A stretch of DNA of 64,000 nt from Rhodoplanes sp. Z2-YC6860 (lineage in GTDB: Bacteria; Pseudomonadota; Alphaproteobacteria; Rhizobiales; Xanthobacteraceae), in NCBI RefSeq assembly GCF_001579845.1, contig NZ_CP007440.1, positions 6,470,029 to 6,534,028 of the forward strand. Reading direction: 5' to 3'. The notes beneath the pieces were generated by a model. That model was not told the DNA's origin. It saw nothing but the letters and a program-made list of their open reading frames with translations, and searched no databases. The translations under genes and the position numbers were made by a program. Positions 35,747-44,692 of the stretch are shown here, in pieces (positions within the stretch are counted from its first letter, which is position 1; each line of letters begins with the position of its first letter).

Positions 35747-36751
35747 TCATTTCGGTTGGCGAAACGTATCCTGGCTCCGTTGCGCTGGAAGCGTGATGGA
35801 GTTGCGCGCCAGTGGCGGCGCATTCAAACGACCGTTGCTCTTGGTATTGCCAGCGCCCGAGCTCGTGACACCGGTCATCCGATCCAAGGCCGACGTGGTG
35901 GGGGCCGATTGTATCTTTGCCGGTGCGGCACTGTTCACATGGATCACAGCCTTGTTGCCGCCGGTCGGGCCTTGGCTGCTGCCTTGCCGTTCAAACGCCG
36001 CGCGCGTGGTAAGCCGCGCCGCCGGTTGTTGCTGCTGCGTCGGATGGACGCCCAATTTGGTCACCGGCTTGTAGCGCTCCGGCTTGTCGGACGCGGCGCC
36101 GCTCGGCGTGGTGCTGGCCGGGGTGGTGCTCGCCGTCTTGGACGGCGTCGACGTGGTTGTAGTTGTCGGCGTTGAACTGGATGTGGTTGTCGTCGGTGGT
36201 TGTTTAGACGTGGTTGTTGCGGTCGGTGGGTTATATGGCGTCAGCTTGCCGCCATTTGCCGTTGCATTTTCCTCCATGGTGTGTCGCGCGCCGTACGGGG
36301 CGTCGGGGGTGCCCCGCACGAAAGCCGGCGGCTTGGGACGCGACGCCAAGTATTGATTCCACTGCGCATCCGACCAGGATTTGGGTCTGGCAATGGTTTT
36401 CGGTGGCGGCGGCGTGTAGGACAGATGTGGATCACCAGTCTGTAGGAAGTTCTTGAGTTCTTGCTCGTTTGTTATCCGACCCGCCGCCCTTTCGCGACCA
36501 ATGAGCTGCGATCGCTGTGACCACGTCATGTTCTTGGGATCGTTCGGATCCTGCCCCGGCTCATAGGTCTTGGGACCCGGCTCGGTATGAACATCCGCCG
36601 TGGTGGCTCCGGTGGAAGCGGGAAGCGGCGCGCCCAGATTCGCCGGCTCCGGGCACCACCCGGGATTGACGCTCCCACCAAGCAAAGTCGCCATCAAAAC
36701 ACCAATCGAAATGATGCGCACAAAAGCCCCCGTTGAAATGCCAATCAACAA
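35747..36751 (-). CDS. Exported proline/threonine-rich protein
   Basis: A 334-residue protein with an N-terminal hydrophobic leader (VRIISIGVLMATLLGG) and a low-complexity Thr/Ser/Pro linker around residues 175-215, with runs of threonines. A short domain (RSQLIGRERAAGRITNEQEL) lies between. It looks like a cell-surface or periplasmic stalk protein. A strong Thr bias in this stretch also creates long antisense frames. First gene of a two-gene unit with the 34985-35734 protein. Confidence 0.6.
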   Translation of the reverse strand: MLIGISTGAFVRIISIGVLMATLLGGSVNPGWCPEPANLGAPLPASTGATTADVHTEPGPKTYEPGQDPNDPKNMTWSQRSQLIGRERAAGRITNEQELKNFLQTGDPHLSYTPPPPKTIARPKSWSDAQWNQYLASRPKPPAFVRGTPDAPYGARHTMEENATANGGKLTPYNPPTATTTSKQPPTTTTSSSTPTTTTTSTPSKTASTTPASTTPSGAASDKPERYKPVTKLGVHPTQQQQPAARLTTRAAFERQGSSQGPTGGNKAVIHVNSAAPAKIQSAPTTSALDRMTGVTSSGAGNTKSNGRLNAPPLARNSITLPAQRSQDTFRQPK

Positions 36752-37294
36752 CCTTAGCGGCGAGTATGCGCGACCGCATTAACATTTGCTATTTGGAACT
36801 GGCCCGATGCGGCGCCCATTTCTGGTTCTAAAACGCACGGCATTGAGCGTAGAACGAGTGGAAACATCGAAGCTGCATATGTCCGCTGTGGGTCATTTGC
36901 GTTGATTTTGACGCATGGGCCTGATGTCCGTTTGAGCCCATATCGCGACCAAACCGCAGGCTAGGGCCGATGTCGGCTAAGTGCCAATAGGCGACATGGA
37001 CGTGCGCCTATTCCGTCACCTCGTCGGAGCGACCGCCGGAGCCGCGGCCGGCGGGCTGCCTAGTCCTCTTTATTTGGCAGGCTTTGCTTGAGGCTATCGC
37101 TGTTGCAGAGGCCGTGTCGAGCACGCTTAAAATCCACGGTGCCTCCGTGATGCTCGGGAAATACGCGCGAAGCAAGCTCCAAGAGAAAGGCCGAATCGGC
37201 ATAACGCCTATTTACCTCAAACGGTTGCGGTGGAACCGCCGTAATGGCTGAGCGTTGTTGGGCCGAAACTGGAATCCACTGGATCGAATCTCCC
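36752..37294. other. Repeat-bearing intergenic region before the KaiC-like gene
   Basis: Holds a dispersed palindromic repeat (36970-36997) and further GATGTCCGTTTGAGCC-like sequence typical of the regions beside DUF534 genes. No credible gene. Confidence 0.45.
36970..36997. repeat. Dispersed 28-bp palindromic repeat (copy 2)
   Basis: ATGTCGGCTAAGTGCC then AATAGGCGACAT, the best dyad of the set (ATGTCG...CGACAT). It lies 300 bases before the KaiC-like gene, without an intact DUF534 gene beside it. Confidence 0.6.
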
Positions 37295-38797
37295 ATGAGC
37301 GGCGAGCCACGCAAGCTGACTCGAGCAGCCACCGGCGTTGTCGGCCTCGACGCCGTGCTTGGCGGCGGGCTGGCGCGTAACCGGCTGCATTTGCTTGAAG
37401 GCAGTCCCGGCACCGGCAAGACGACCATTGCTCTGCAATTTCTGTTGGAGGGCGCGAAACTCGACGAGGCCGGAATATATGTGAGCTTGGCAGAGACAGA
37501 GGAAGAGCTTCGCGACGGCGCAGCTTCGCATGGCTGGAGCATTCCAGATCAAGTGAAGATTTTCGAGCTAATCCCTCCGGAAAGCGTCATCGACTCGGAC
37601 CAGCACCAGAGTCTTCTTTATTCCTCCGATCTGGAATTGGGCGAAACCACACAACGAATTTTCGAGGAGATCGAGCGCGTCCAGCCTAAACGCGTGGTCA
37701 TCGACAGCCTATCGGAAATCCGCCTGCTGGCGCAAAACTCATTGCGCTACCGTCGACAGATCCTAGCTCTAAAGCACTACTTTGCACGGCATCAATCAAC
37801 CGTCGTCATGCTGGACGACCTCACCACCGAAACCACCGATCGCGCCGTCCACAGTATCGCGCACAGTGTGATCCATCTCGATCAGCTCGCGCCGATCTAT
37901 GGCGGCGAACGGCGCCGATTGCGCATCGTTAAGTGCCGCGGGCAATCGTTTCGAGGTGGCTATCACGACTTCAGCATCAATCCTGGCGGCATCGATGTCT
38001 TTCCGCGACTAGTCGCGGCCGAGCAACGCAAGGGTATCAAGGGCACCCTATTCAAAAGCGGCATTGCCGAGCTGGATGCACTTCTCGGCGGGGGCTTATC
38101 GACCGGCTCGAGCACACTGGTGATCGGTCCGGCAGGCGTTGGCAAATCTTTGCTGGTGCTTCAATTCATCGACGCCGCAGTTAAGCGCGGCGAGCGTGCC
38201 GCGCTGTTCGTCTTCGATGAGGAAGTCGGCCATCTGATCGCGCGGTCGGCCGCCCTAGGCATTGATCTTCAGGCCATGTGTGACGCCCGGAAGCTGTTCA
38301 TCGAGCAGATGGACGCCGCCGAGCTTTCGCCCGGTCAATTCTCTCACCGCGTCCGCAGCAGGGTCGAGGAAGAGGGCAGCCAGGTGGTGGTCATCGACAG
38401 CCTCAGCGGATACGAGGCGGCCATGCCGGAAGAGCAGTTTGTCGTTCTGCATCTGCACGAGCTGATCCAGTATCTCAATCGGCGGGGTGTTGCGACGTTC
38501 ATCACGCTCGCCCAGCACGGCATGCTCGGCGACATGAGGCAGAGCGTCGACGTCACCTACATCGCCGACACCGTCGTTCTGTTACGCTTCTTCGAAGCCG
38601 TAGGCCGGGTCCGCCGAGCCATATCGGTGATCAAGAAGCGCAGCGGACCGCATGAAGACACCATCCGCGAATTCCGTATCAACAGCGAAAAAGGCGTCAC
38701 CCTGGGACCTGTGCTCGAGGAGTTTCAGGGCGTGTTGCGGGGCGTTCCGACCTATGTCGGCAAAGGAATGCCGCCGCAAGGAGCCACTCGGGAATGA
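37295..38797 (+). CDS. KaiC-like double RecA-fold ATPase
   Basis: A 500-residue protein with two KaiC domains. CI has Walker A EGSPGTGKTT and VSLAETEEELRDGAASHGW. CII has Walker A GPAGVGKS, the two acidic residues FDEEVGHLIARSAALGID, and the end motif IREFRINSEKGVTLG. By my alignment, the place of the Synechococcus Ser431-Thr432 phosphosites reads Thr-Tyr, so phospho-timing may differ. Start 37295 is chosen over 37244. It overlaps a hybrid histidine kinase by 4 bases (ATGA), so the pair forms a signalling operon. No KaiA or KaiB gene is visible. Confidence 0.88.
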   Translation: MSGEPRKLTRAATGVVGLDAVLGGGLARNRLHLLEGSPGTGKTTIALQFLLEGAKLDEAGIYVSLAETEEELRDGAASHGWSIPDQVKIFELIPPESVIDSDQHQSLLYSSDLELGETTQRIFEEIERVQPKRVVIDSLSEIRLLAQNSLRYRRQILALKHYFARHQSTVVMLDDLTTETTDRAVHSIAHSVIHLDQLAPIYGGERRRLRIVKCRGQSFRGGYHDFSINPGGIDVFPRLVAAEQRKGIKGTLFKSGIAELDALLGGGLSTGSSTLVIGPAGVGKSLLVLQFIDAAVKRGERAALFVFDEEVGHLIARSAALGIDLQAMCDARKLFIEQMDAAELSPGQFSHRVRSRVEEEGSQVVVIDSLSGYEAAMPEEQFVVLHLHELIQYLNRRGVATFITLAQHGMLGDMRQSVDVTYIADTVVLLRFFEAVGRVRRAISVIKKRSGPHEDTIREFRINSEKGVTLGPVLEEFQGVLRGVPTYVGKGMPPQGATRE

Positions 38798-40491
38798 CCG
38801 ACGACATAGCCTCCCGCACGCTCATCCTGGCGCCGCAAGGCCGCGACGCCATGGTTGCAAAGGGGTTGTTGCGAGACGCGGGTCTTCGTTCGGATGTTTG
38901 CATCGACCTTGCGGAGTTTCTCCAGGAACTCCGGCGCGGGGCCGATACGGCGATCGTAACCGAAGAAGCCGTGCGCTTTGCCGATATCAGGCCGCTCGCC
39001 GCCTGGGTCTCGGACCAGCCGGCATGGTCGGATTTTCCATTCGTCGTACTGACCGGCCACGGCGGCGGCATCGAACGCAATCCCGATGCTGCCAAGCTTA
39101 TGCAGACGTTCGGCAACGTCACGTTCCTGGAGCGGCCCTTTCATCCGACTACGTTGCTGAGCGTGGTTCAGTCAGGATTGCGCAGCCGCGTCAAACAGCA
39201 TGAATGCCGCAGGCTCAACGAAGAACTGGAAGCCCGCGTCAGGGACCGGACCGCGGAACTCGCCGCCGCCAACCATCAGCTTCGATCGCAGATCGAGGAG
39301 CGCGAAAAAGTCGAATCGACATTGCGGCAGATGCAGCGGTTGGAGGCGGTTGGACAGTTAACCTCCGGTGTTGCGCATGACTTCAACAATCTGCTGACCG
39401 TGGTGCTGGGCAACATCTCTTTTCTTGAAAAAGGCCTTGCCGCGATGGGGATCGACGGCAAAATAAAGCAGCGGCTCGCAAATATGCGAATGGCCGCCGA
39501 ACGCGGCGCCAAGCTGACCGATCAGCTGCTGTCATTTTCGCGCCGGCAGCGACTGGAGCCGCGCTCACTCGATGTCAACGCTGCCGTCACCGAGATGCGG
39601 GGCCTGTTGCAGAGCACATTGGGCGGCAGCATCCAGATCGAAACGCAGCTCGAGAAGGATACGCTGTCGGCGTTGACCGACCCAACCCAGCTCGAGCTTG
39701 CGGTGCTCAATCTCGCCATCAATGCACGAGACGCCATGGAGGGTATCGGCACGCTCACGATCCGGACCGGGAACGCCAAGCTTGGTCCGCCGCTGCGGCC
39801 CGAAGAGCCCGCGGCCGGCGAATACGTCATGGTGTCCGTGTCCGATACTGGCACCGGCATGACCGAAGAGGTCCGGGCCAAGGCGTTTGAACCGTTTTTC
39901 ACAACCAAGGATCCGGGCAAGGGATCAGGACTGGGATTGAGCCAGATCCTGGGTTTTGCGAAGCAATCCGGCGGTGGTATCCGGCTCGAGAGCCGCCTCA
40001 ACGAAGGCACCAACATCCGCATCTACCTGCCGCGCGCCCAGGACAAGGTCGATCTGCCGAAAGAGTCAAGCGCGACGATCCTGTCAGGCTATTTCGGCGG
40101 TTCGACCATCCTGCTCGTCGACGACGACGATGCGGTGCGAGAAGTCACCGCATCGATGCTCCGAGATATGGGTTATGTCGTGGTCGAGGCCGGAAGCGGT
40201 GGCGCGGCCTTGGAGGTGGTCCAGAGCGGCATTCAGCTCGAGCTGGTGCTGCTCGATTTCGCGATGCCGGGAATGAACGGCGCCGAACTTGCCCGGCAAA
40301 TTCAGATCAAGCGGCCGACATTACCGTTTTTGTTCATCACTGGGTTTGTCGACCAGTCGGAGCTATCGGGCGTGAGCGAAGCCTTTATCGTCAGAAAGCC
40401 ATTTGTCGACGACGAATTGGGCACCAAGATCAGAACTCTTCTCGGCAAGCCGGACGCCGACAAGATCGTTCGGCTGAGAGAAAAGGCATAG
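38794..40491 (+). CDS. Hybrid histidine kinase with C-terminal receiver
   Basis: A 565-residue soluble kinase. The N-terminal ~125 residues look like a degenerate receiver-type domain. A coiled coil follows (RLNEELEARVRDRTAELAAA), then the H-box VAHDFNNLLTVVLG, N-box NLAINARDAM, G-boxes VSDTGTGM and GKGSGLGLSQ, and a complete receiver with LVDDDDAVREV, phospho-acceptor LLDFAMPGMNG and late Lys in VRKPF. No membrane segment, so it senses an internal signal. Translationally coupled to the KaiC-like ATPase, its likely partner. Confidence 0.92.
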   Translation: MTDDIASRTLILAPQGRDAMVAKGLLRDAGLRSDVCIDLAEFLQELRRGADTAIVTEEAVRFADIRPLAAWVSDQPAWSDFPFVVLTGHGGGIERNPDAAKLMQTFGNVTFLERPFHPTTLLSVVQSGLRSRVKQHECRRLNEELEARVRDRTAELAAANHQLRSQIEEREKVESTLRQMQRLEAVGQLTSGVAHDFNNLLTVVLGNISFLEKGLAAMGIDGKIKQRLANMRMAAERGAKLTDQLLSFSRRQRLEPRSLDVNAAVTEMRGLLQSTLGGSIQIETQLEKDTLSALTDPTQLELAVLNLAINARDAMEGIGTLTIRTGNAKLGPPLRPEEPAAGEYVMVSVSDTGTGMTEEVRAKAFEPFFTTKDPGKGSGLGLSQILGFAKQSGGGIRLESRLNEGTNIRIYLPRAQDKVDLPKESSATILSGYFGGSTILLVDDDDAVREVTASMLRDMGYVVVEAGSGGAALEVVQSGIQLELVLLDFAMPGMNGAELARQIQIKRPTLPFLFITGFVDQSELSGVSEAFIVRKPFVDDELGTKIRTLLGKPDADKIVRLREKA

Positions 40492-40724
40492 CGGCGTTGG
40501 GCTGAAACCGGAATGCCGACGCGCTGCGCTGGGGGCAGAGGTGAGTGCTGGCCAGTGTCGTGAAGTTCTTTGCGCGCCAAGTCGTAGGCGTCGGCCATGA
40601 TCTTGGTCAGGTCCGGCCCAAAGGCCCGATGTCCGCTTAGGGTCGGTCAATCACGTCGATTTTGGCCTATGGCCGGGATGTCGGCTGTGCACCCGGAAGC
40701 CGACATGACAGCGGACATGCTCTG

Positions 40725-40752
40725 AGGTCGGCGAGGTGCCAATTGCAGACCT
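40725..40752. repeat. Dispersed 28-bp palindromic repeat (copy 3)
   Basis: AGGTCGGCGAGGTGCC then AATTGCAGACCT, a diverged form with compensating ends (AGGTC...GACCT). It lies beside the 3' end of the broken DUF534 gene. Conservation of the dyad despite base changes suggests structure matters. Confidence 0.55.
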
Positions 40753-40778
40753 GAGCAGGTGCAGCAAACTCAGCAAAC

Positions 40779-40990
40779 TTACTCGATCACCTCGTCAGCG
40801 GTAGCCCGCAGCGTCGGCGGCACGCGGAGGCCAAGTGCCTTGGCCGTGGTCAGATTGATCCAGATGAACTTTTTCGGTACTTGCACCGGTAGGTCGGCTG
40901 GTTTGGCTCCGCGCAGGATGCCGCGTTTCAAAGCGGATATTCCGCCCTTCGGCGAAATTGTGCTCCGACATTCCTGCCTTGGACCGCTCG
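40779..40990 (-). pseudogene. Internally deleted DUF534 binding-protein gene
   Basis: The C-terminal end [29 protein letters not shown] and RATADEVIE is in one frame, ending at TAA 40779-40781. Just upstream, in another frame, [12 protein letters not shown] resembles the family's early EGRN segment. The middle of the gene is missing, as in the copy at 32096-32334. Confidence 0.65.
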
Positions 40991-41064
40991 ACCGCACCTC
41001 CGCCGGAGGCGGTGCCACCTACGCTCGCCAAGCGAATCGCGCATTATGGTCGCTCGGCGGTCCG

Positions 41065-42036
41065 TCAATCTGCCTTGATGTTGGCTTCGCGAATGACCTT
41101 CGACCATTTGACGGTCTCGGCGCGAAACAGAGCGGCGGCCTGTTCCGGTGTAGTGTCGACCGCGATGAACCCGAGTGCCTCCATCTTCTCCTGAATGTCA
41201 GGCAACGCGATGGCCTTCACGATCTCGCGGTGGAGCAGGTGGATCACGTCCTTCGGCGTTCCGGCCGGCACGATGAACGCGAACCATCCCTCCCCCTCGA
41301 TATCCGGGTAACCGGCTTCCGCCATTGTCGGCACGTCGGGAAGAGCCGGTGACCGCGTCGGACTGGTTACGGCTAATGCCCGCAGCTTGCCTTCCTTGAT
41401 CTGCGGCACGGCGGGCGGCAGCGACGTGAAGACGATCGGCGTGTGGCCTGCGAGCGTCGCCGTGACGGCCGGGCCCGCGCTGTTGAACGGCACATGGACC
41501 AAGTCCAGGCCAAGCGCGAGGCGGAAGAGCTCACCGATGAGGTGCGGTGGGGTGGCTGTCCCCGGCGACGCAAAGCTGTACTTTGGTCCGCCCCTCTTGA
41601 TCAGGGTCACCAGCTCCCGGACGCTCGTCGCCGGCACCGATGGGTGAACCGACAGAACGATCGGCGCCCTGACAGCCACCGTGACCGGCTCGAAATCCTT
41701 CTGCTCGTACGGCACTCTCTCGTACATCACCGGATTGACGACGATGTTCGGCGGCACGACGACCACCGTGTGGCCGTCGGCAGCCGCTTTCGCGGCTTGG
41801 CCCAATCCGATATTGCCCCCTGCTCCACCGACATTATCGACATAGAATGGCTTGCCGAGCTGCTCGGAGAGCTTCTGCGCCGTTAGCCGCGCCAGGATGT
41901 CGGTTGGACCACTCGGTGCGTAGGGGACCAGGAAACGAACCGGGCCTGCCGGATATGCGGCTGCCAGGACCATGGAGGGCGCACACAGAGCCGACGCCGC
42001 GGCCAGCCTCAGAAATTCCCGTCGCAGCAGCGTCAT
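41065..42036 (-). CDS. Bug/TctC family periplasmic receptor with Tat-like leader
   Basis: A 323-residue receptor. Leader LLRREFLRLAAASALCAPSM carries a twin-arginine-like motif. The Bug core is YPAGPVRFLVPYAPSGPTD, DGHTVVVVPPN and VPFNSAGPAVTATLAGH. The start at 42036 follows a strong AAGGAGG. The longer open frame to 42657 runs through the divergent LysR gene. No membrane partners are nearby. Probably controlled by the LysR protein read away from it. Confidence 0.9.
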   Translation of the reverse strand: MTLLRREFLRLAAASALCAPSMVLAAAYPAGPVRFLVPYAPSGPTDILARLTAQKLSEQLGKPFYVDNVGGAGGNIGLGQAAKAAADGHTVVVVPPNIVVNPVMYERVPYEQKDFEPVTVAVRAPIVLSVHPSVPATSVRELVTLIKRGGPKYSFASPGTATPPHLIGELFRLALGLDLVHVPFNSAGPAVTATLAGHTPIVFTSLPPAVPQIKEGKLRALAVTSPTRSPALPDVPTMAEAGYPDIEGEGWFAFIVPAGTPKDVIHLLHREIVKAIALPDIQEKMEALGFIAVDTTPEQAAALFRAETVKWSKVIREANIKAD

Positions 42037-42065
42037 ATGGGACCTCCTTGTGAGCAAGATCCCCG

Positions 42066-42092
42066 ATACCATCCGGCGCTTTCGGCGGGTAT
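42066..42092. promoter_or_regulatory. Candidate LysR operator (ATACC-N17-GGTAT dyad)
   Basis: Inverted ATACC/GGTAT arms in the 96-base gap between the Bug receptor gene and the divergent LysR gene. Spacing is longer than the classical T-N11-A box, so the assignment is tentative. Confidence 0.35.
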
Positions 42093-42132
42093 TATATCGA
42101 TTCAGCAAAATCCATATTGAAAAGGCTATGTC

Positions 42133-43044
42133 ATGGAGCTGCGCCATCTTCGGCATTTTGTCGCGGTTGCGGAAGAAGGCCACATCACGCGAGCCGCGGA
42201 GCGCCTTGGGCTGCAACAGCCCCCGCTCAGCCAGCGCATCAAGGCCATTGAGGACGAGCTTGGCGTACAGCTCTTCCGCCGCAGGCCGCGAGGGGTGGAG
42301 ATGACAGAAGCAGGCCGTGTTTTTCTCGAGCGCGCACGTGCAACGCTTGCGCATTATGACGGCGCCTTCGAGGCAACACGCAGCGCGGCGCGCGGCGAGC
42401 AGGGGCGCCTCTGTATCGGCATCCAGCCCACGACGCTCTTTCATCCCTTCGTCCCGTCTGTCATCCGCGCGTTCCGGACAGCTTACCCGCAGGTATCGCT
42501 CACGTTGGACGAGTGTCTCCGGACCGAACAAATCGAGCGACTGCGAAACCTCCAGCTCGATGTCGGCTTTCTCCGAAGCAAGCTTGATGATCAGAAGGAC
42601 TTCCTTGTTTTTCCGCTGCTGAACGAGCCGTTGGTGGCGGCGTTGCCGAGCAACCATTCGCTCGCGCGGGCCGGCCGACGCACCGCGTTGCTATCTCTGA
42701 AGGACCTTGCCGACGAGCAGTTCATCATTTATGCGCGCCAACACGGGCCGGCATTCTATGAGACGACGATGGCAGCATGCCTGAAGGCGGGGTTTACGCC
42801 GCGCCTTGGTCAGGAAGCTCCACGCATTACCTCGGCCCTTAGCCTGGTCGCCGTCGGGCTCGGCGTATCGCTGGTGCCGGCTTGCATGCAAAACATGACA
42901 ATGAATGGTGTCGTGTATCGCAGGCTACAAGGTGCCATTCAGCCGAAGGCCGGGCTTCTGCTCGGCTTGCGCCGGGGCGACGGGTCCCCTGTTGTTCGGA
43001 ACTTTGTGAACCTCGTTCGGAAGACTGCGAACACATTTACGTAG
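42133..43044 (+). CDS. LysR-family transcriptional regulator
   Basis: A 303-residue regulator with the typical MELRHLRHFVAVAEEGHITR opening and HTH (RAAERLGLQQPPLSQRIKAI). The ligand domain starts at QGRLCIGIQPT. It belongs to the aromatic/chloro-aromatic-type LysR branch by general look (CbnR/BenM-like N-terminus). It is divergent from the Bug receptor gene, which is the likely target. Confidence 0.92.
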   Translation: MELRHLRHFVAVAEEGHITRAAERLGLQQPPLSQRIKAIEDELGVQLFRRRPRGVEMTEAGRVFLERARATLAHYDGAFEATRSAARGEQGRLCIGIQPTTLFHPFVPSVIRAFRTAYPQVSLTLDECLRTEQIERLRNLQLDVGFLRSKLDDQKDFLVFPLLNEPLVAALPSNHSLARAGRRTALLSLKDLADEQFIIYARQHGPAFYETTMAACLKAGFTPRLGQEAPRITSALSLVAVGLGVSLVPACMQNMTMNGVVYRRLQGAIQPKAGLLLGLRRGDGSPVVRNFVNLVRKTANTFT

Positions 43045-43506
43045 CGGCGTCCGCTTCGGTTTTGGTCGTGTTAAAACTGCATAGCGCGCCGTGCGCGTAG
43101 AAACGCATGGGTGAAATTGGCCATCAAGGGGTTCAATCATACTGCGCAGGCGGCTCGAAGTGGTGTTGGAAAATTGTATTTTCTACATTTTTCCGCGGTA
43201 TGAGCTTTCACACTGCGCGCGCGCCAATCGCGGCCACATCACCGCACCGCCAATCAGCGTGACAAACTCGCATCGCCTCATGTGTCGCCCGCACCGAAAC
43301 ATCGTCTATCGCCGGGAGATTGACGCAGGAATCGTATCGGCTAACGCGATGTTCCAGAAGGAGGCTTTCCGACGCAGGCGGATACGGCTTTGGGTCATTT
43401 TCGACTGGCCATGCAGCCCCCGGCGCCACCCGTTGTCGGCTGTCGCTTCAACAACGGACATGCGGTCGCGTGGAAGCCGAACAACGCGATGTGCCAATAG
43501 GCAACT
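43045..43506. other. Intergenic region with partial repeat
   Basis: A partial copy of the dispersed repeat, ATGTGCCAATAGGCAACT, lies at about 43488-43506, next to the 3' end of DUF534 copy 2. The antisense and sense frames here show no family features. Confidence 0.45.
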
Positions 43507-44496
43507 TCACTCGATCACGTCGTCGGCGCTTACCAGCAGCCCTGGGGGCACGGTGAGACCGAGTGCTTTCGCCGTACGGAGATTGAGCGTTGTCTTGTAA
43601 TTTACTGGCACTTGTACCGGCAGATTGACGGGTTTTTCGCCACGCAGAATGCGATCAACGTAGGTGGCCGCCTGTCGAGACAATTCGTTCCGATCGGTCT
43701 CATAAGATAAGAGACCACCAGCGACAACGTAGTATCGACCCGTATAGACGGCAGGCAAGCGAAGTCGCGCCGCTGTGTCAATAATGACCTCCCGATGCTT
43801 ACTCATTGTGGGATCGGGCAATGGCAAAAACCCGCCATTCGGAGACTGCGCGAACGCTTCCAAAGCACTCACAATCTCGGTCGCACTTTCAATGCGGAGG
43901 GGCACGAGCTTGATCGCGAGCGCGGAGGCTAGCGACTCAGCCATCCGCCAATAGTAATCAAACGGTGTCGTCTTTGGATTGCCCACAAAAGCAACCCGGG
44001 TCACGTGGGGGGCTATCTCCTTCAGCATCGAAAGCCACTTACCGGCAATGCTGGCGTCGTAAAGCATGAAACCTGTGACGTTAGAGTTAGGCCGCGCCAA
44101 GTGCGTAACGAAGCCTGAACCAATGGGATCAGAGACGTTGATAAATACGATTGGAATGTCGCTCGTCTCGTTTCGCAGGGCCTCAACCATTCCGGTCGTA
44201 TGCGCCATTACGACCTCAGGTCGCAGACCGACAATCTCTTTCGCGAGCGCGGGAGCTTGGTCACTGGACGCAGCAAAACGGACGTGGAGGCGAATGTTGC
44301 GGTCCACAATCCAGCCTAGCTCTTCGAGACCTCGCCGGAACGCTGCGATCCGCGTGGCACCTTCAAGGTCGTCTCTAGGAACGGCAAGTAGTACGCCAAT
44401 GTTGCGCACCCGCTCCGCCGCCTGCCCCCACGCAGAGATCGGTGATGCAATGCTTGCGCTACCGACAAGTCCCAAAAATTTCCGCCGCCTCATCAC
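43507..44496 (-). CDS. DUF534/COG2984-type ABC substrate-binding protein (copy 2)
   Basis: A 329-residue exported protein with Tat-like leader RRRKFLGLVGSASIASPISA and the family core (INVSDPIGSGFVTHLARPNSNVTGF). C-terminal DRILRGEKPVNLPVQVPVNY and LLVSADDVIE close it. Same family as 33868-34854 and 48529-49503 but clearly diverged. Free-standing, with no transporter partners. Confidence 0.85.
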   Translation of the reverse strand: MMRRRKFLGLVGSASIASPISAWGQAAERVRNIGVLLAVPRDDLEGATRIAAFRRGLEELGWIVDRNIRLHVRFAASSDQAPALAKEIVGLRPEVVMAHTTGMVEALRNETSDIPIVFINVSDPIGSGFVTHLARPNSNVTGFMLYDASIAGKWLSMLKEIAPHVTRVAFVGNPKTTPFDYYWRMAESLASALAIKLVPLRIESATEIVSALEAFAQSPNGGFLPLPDPTMSKHREVIIDTAARLRLPAVYTGRYYVVAGGLLSYETDRNELSRQAATYVDRILRGEKPVNLPVQVPVNYKTTLNLRTAKALGLTVPPGLLVSADDVIE

Positions 44497-44692
44497 GCCC
44501 CCCGGCTACGGACGGACATAGTACCGACTTAAGCCACCAGGCAGGAAGGGGTACGATTGACCCAATTCGCATCTCCGAGATGGGTCAAACACGTCATTTT
44601 TCGACCCTGGTCGAGGATGTAATAGCAGCCGTGGGAGCCGACATCGATTTCGGTCGAGAAGTGCCAAAAGAAGACATTGCGGCAGTTCAAAG

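Larger units (their letters stand above)
40492..41064. other. Intergenic region with repeat and DUF534 remnant
   Basis: Contains the palindromic repeat at 40725, several GATGTCCGCTT-like fragments, and a broken DUF534 gene on the minus strand (annotated separately). Nothing else is supported. Confidence 0.45.

Noticed and set aside
36995-37075. Possible N-terminal remnant of a DUF534 gene
   Set aside because: Reads RLFRHLVGATAGAAAG, only loosely like a Tat leader. Too weak to list.
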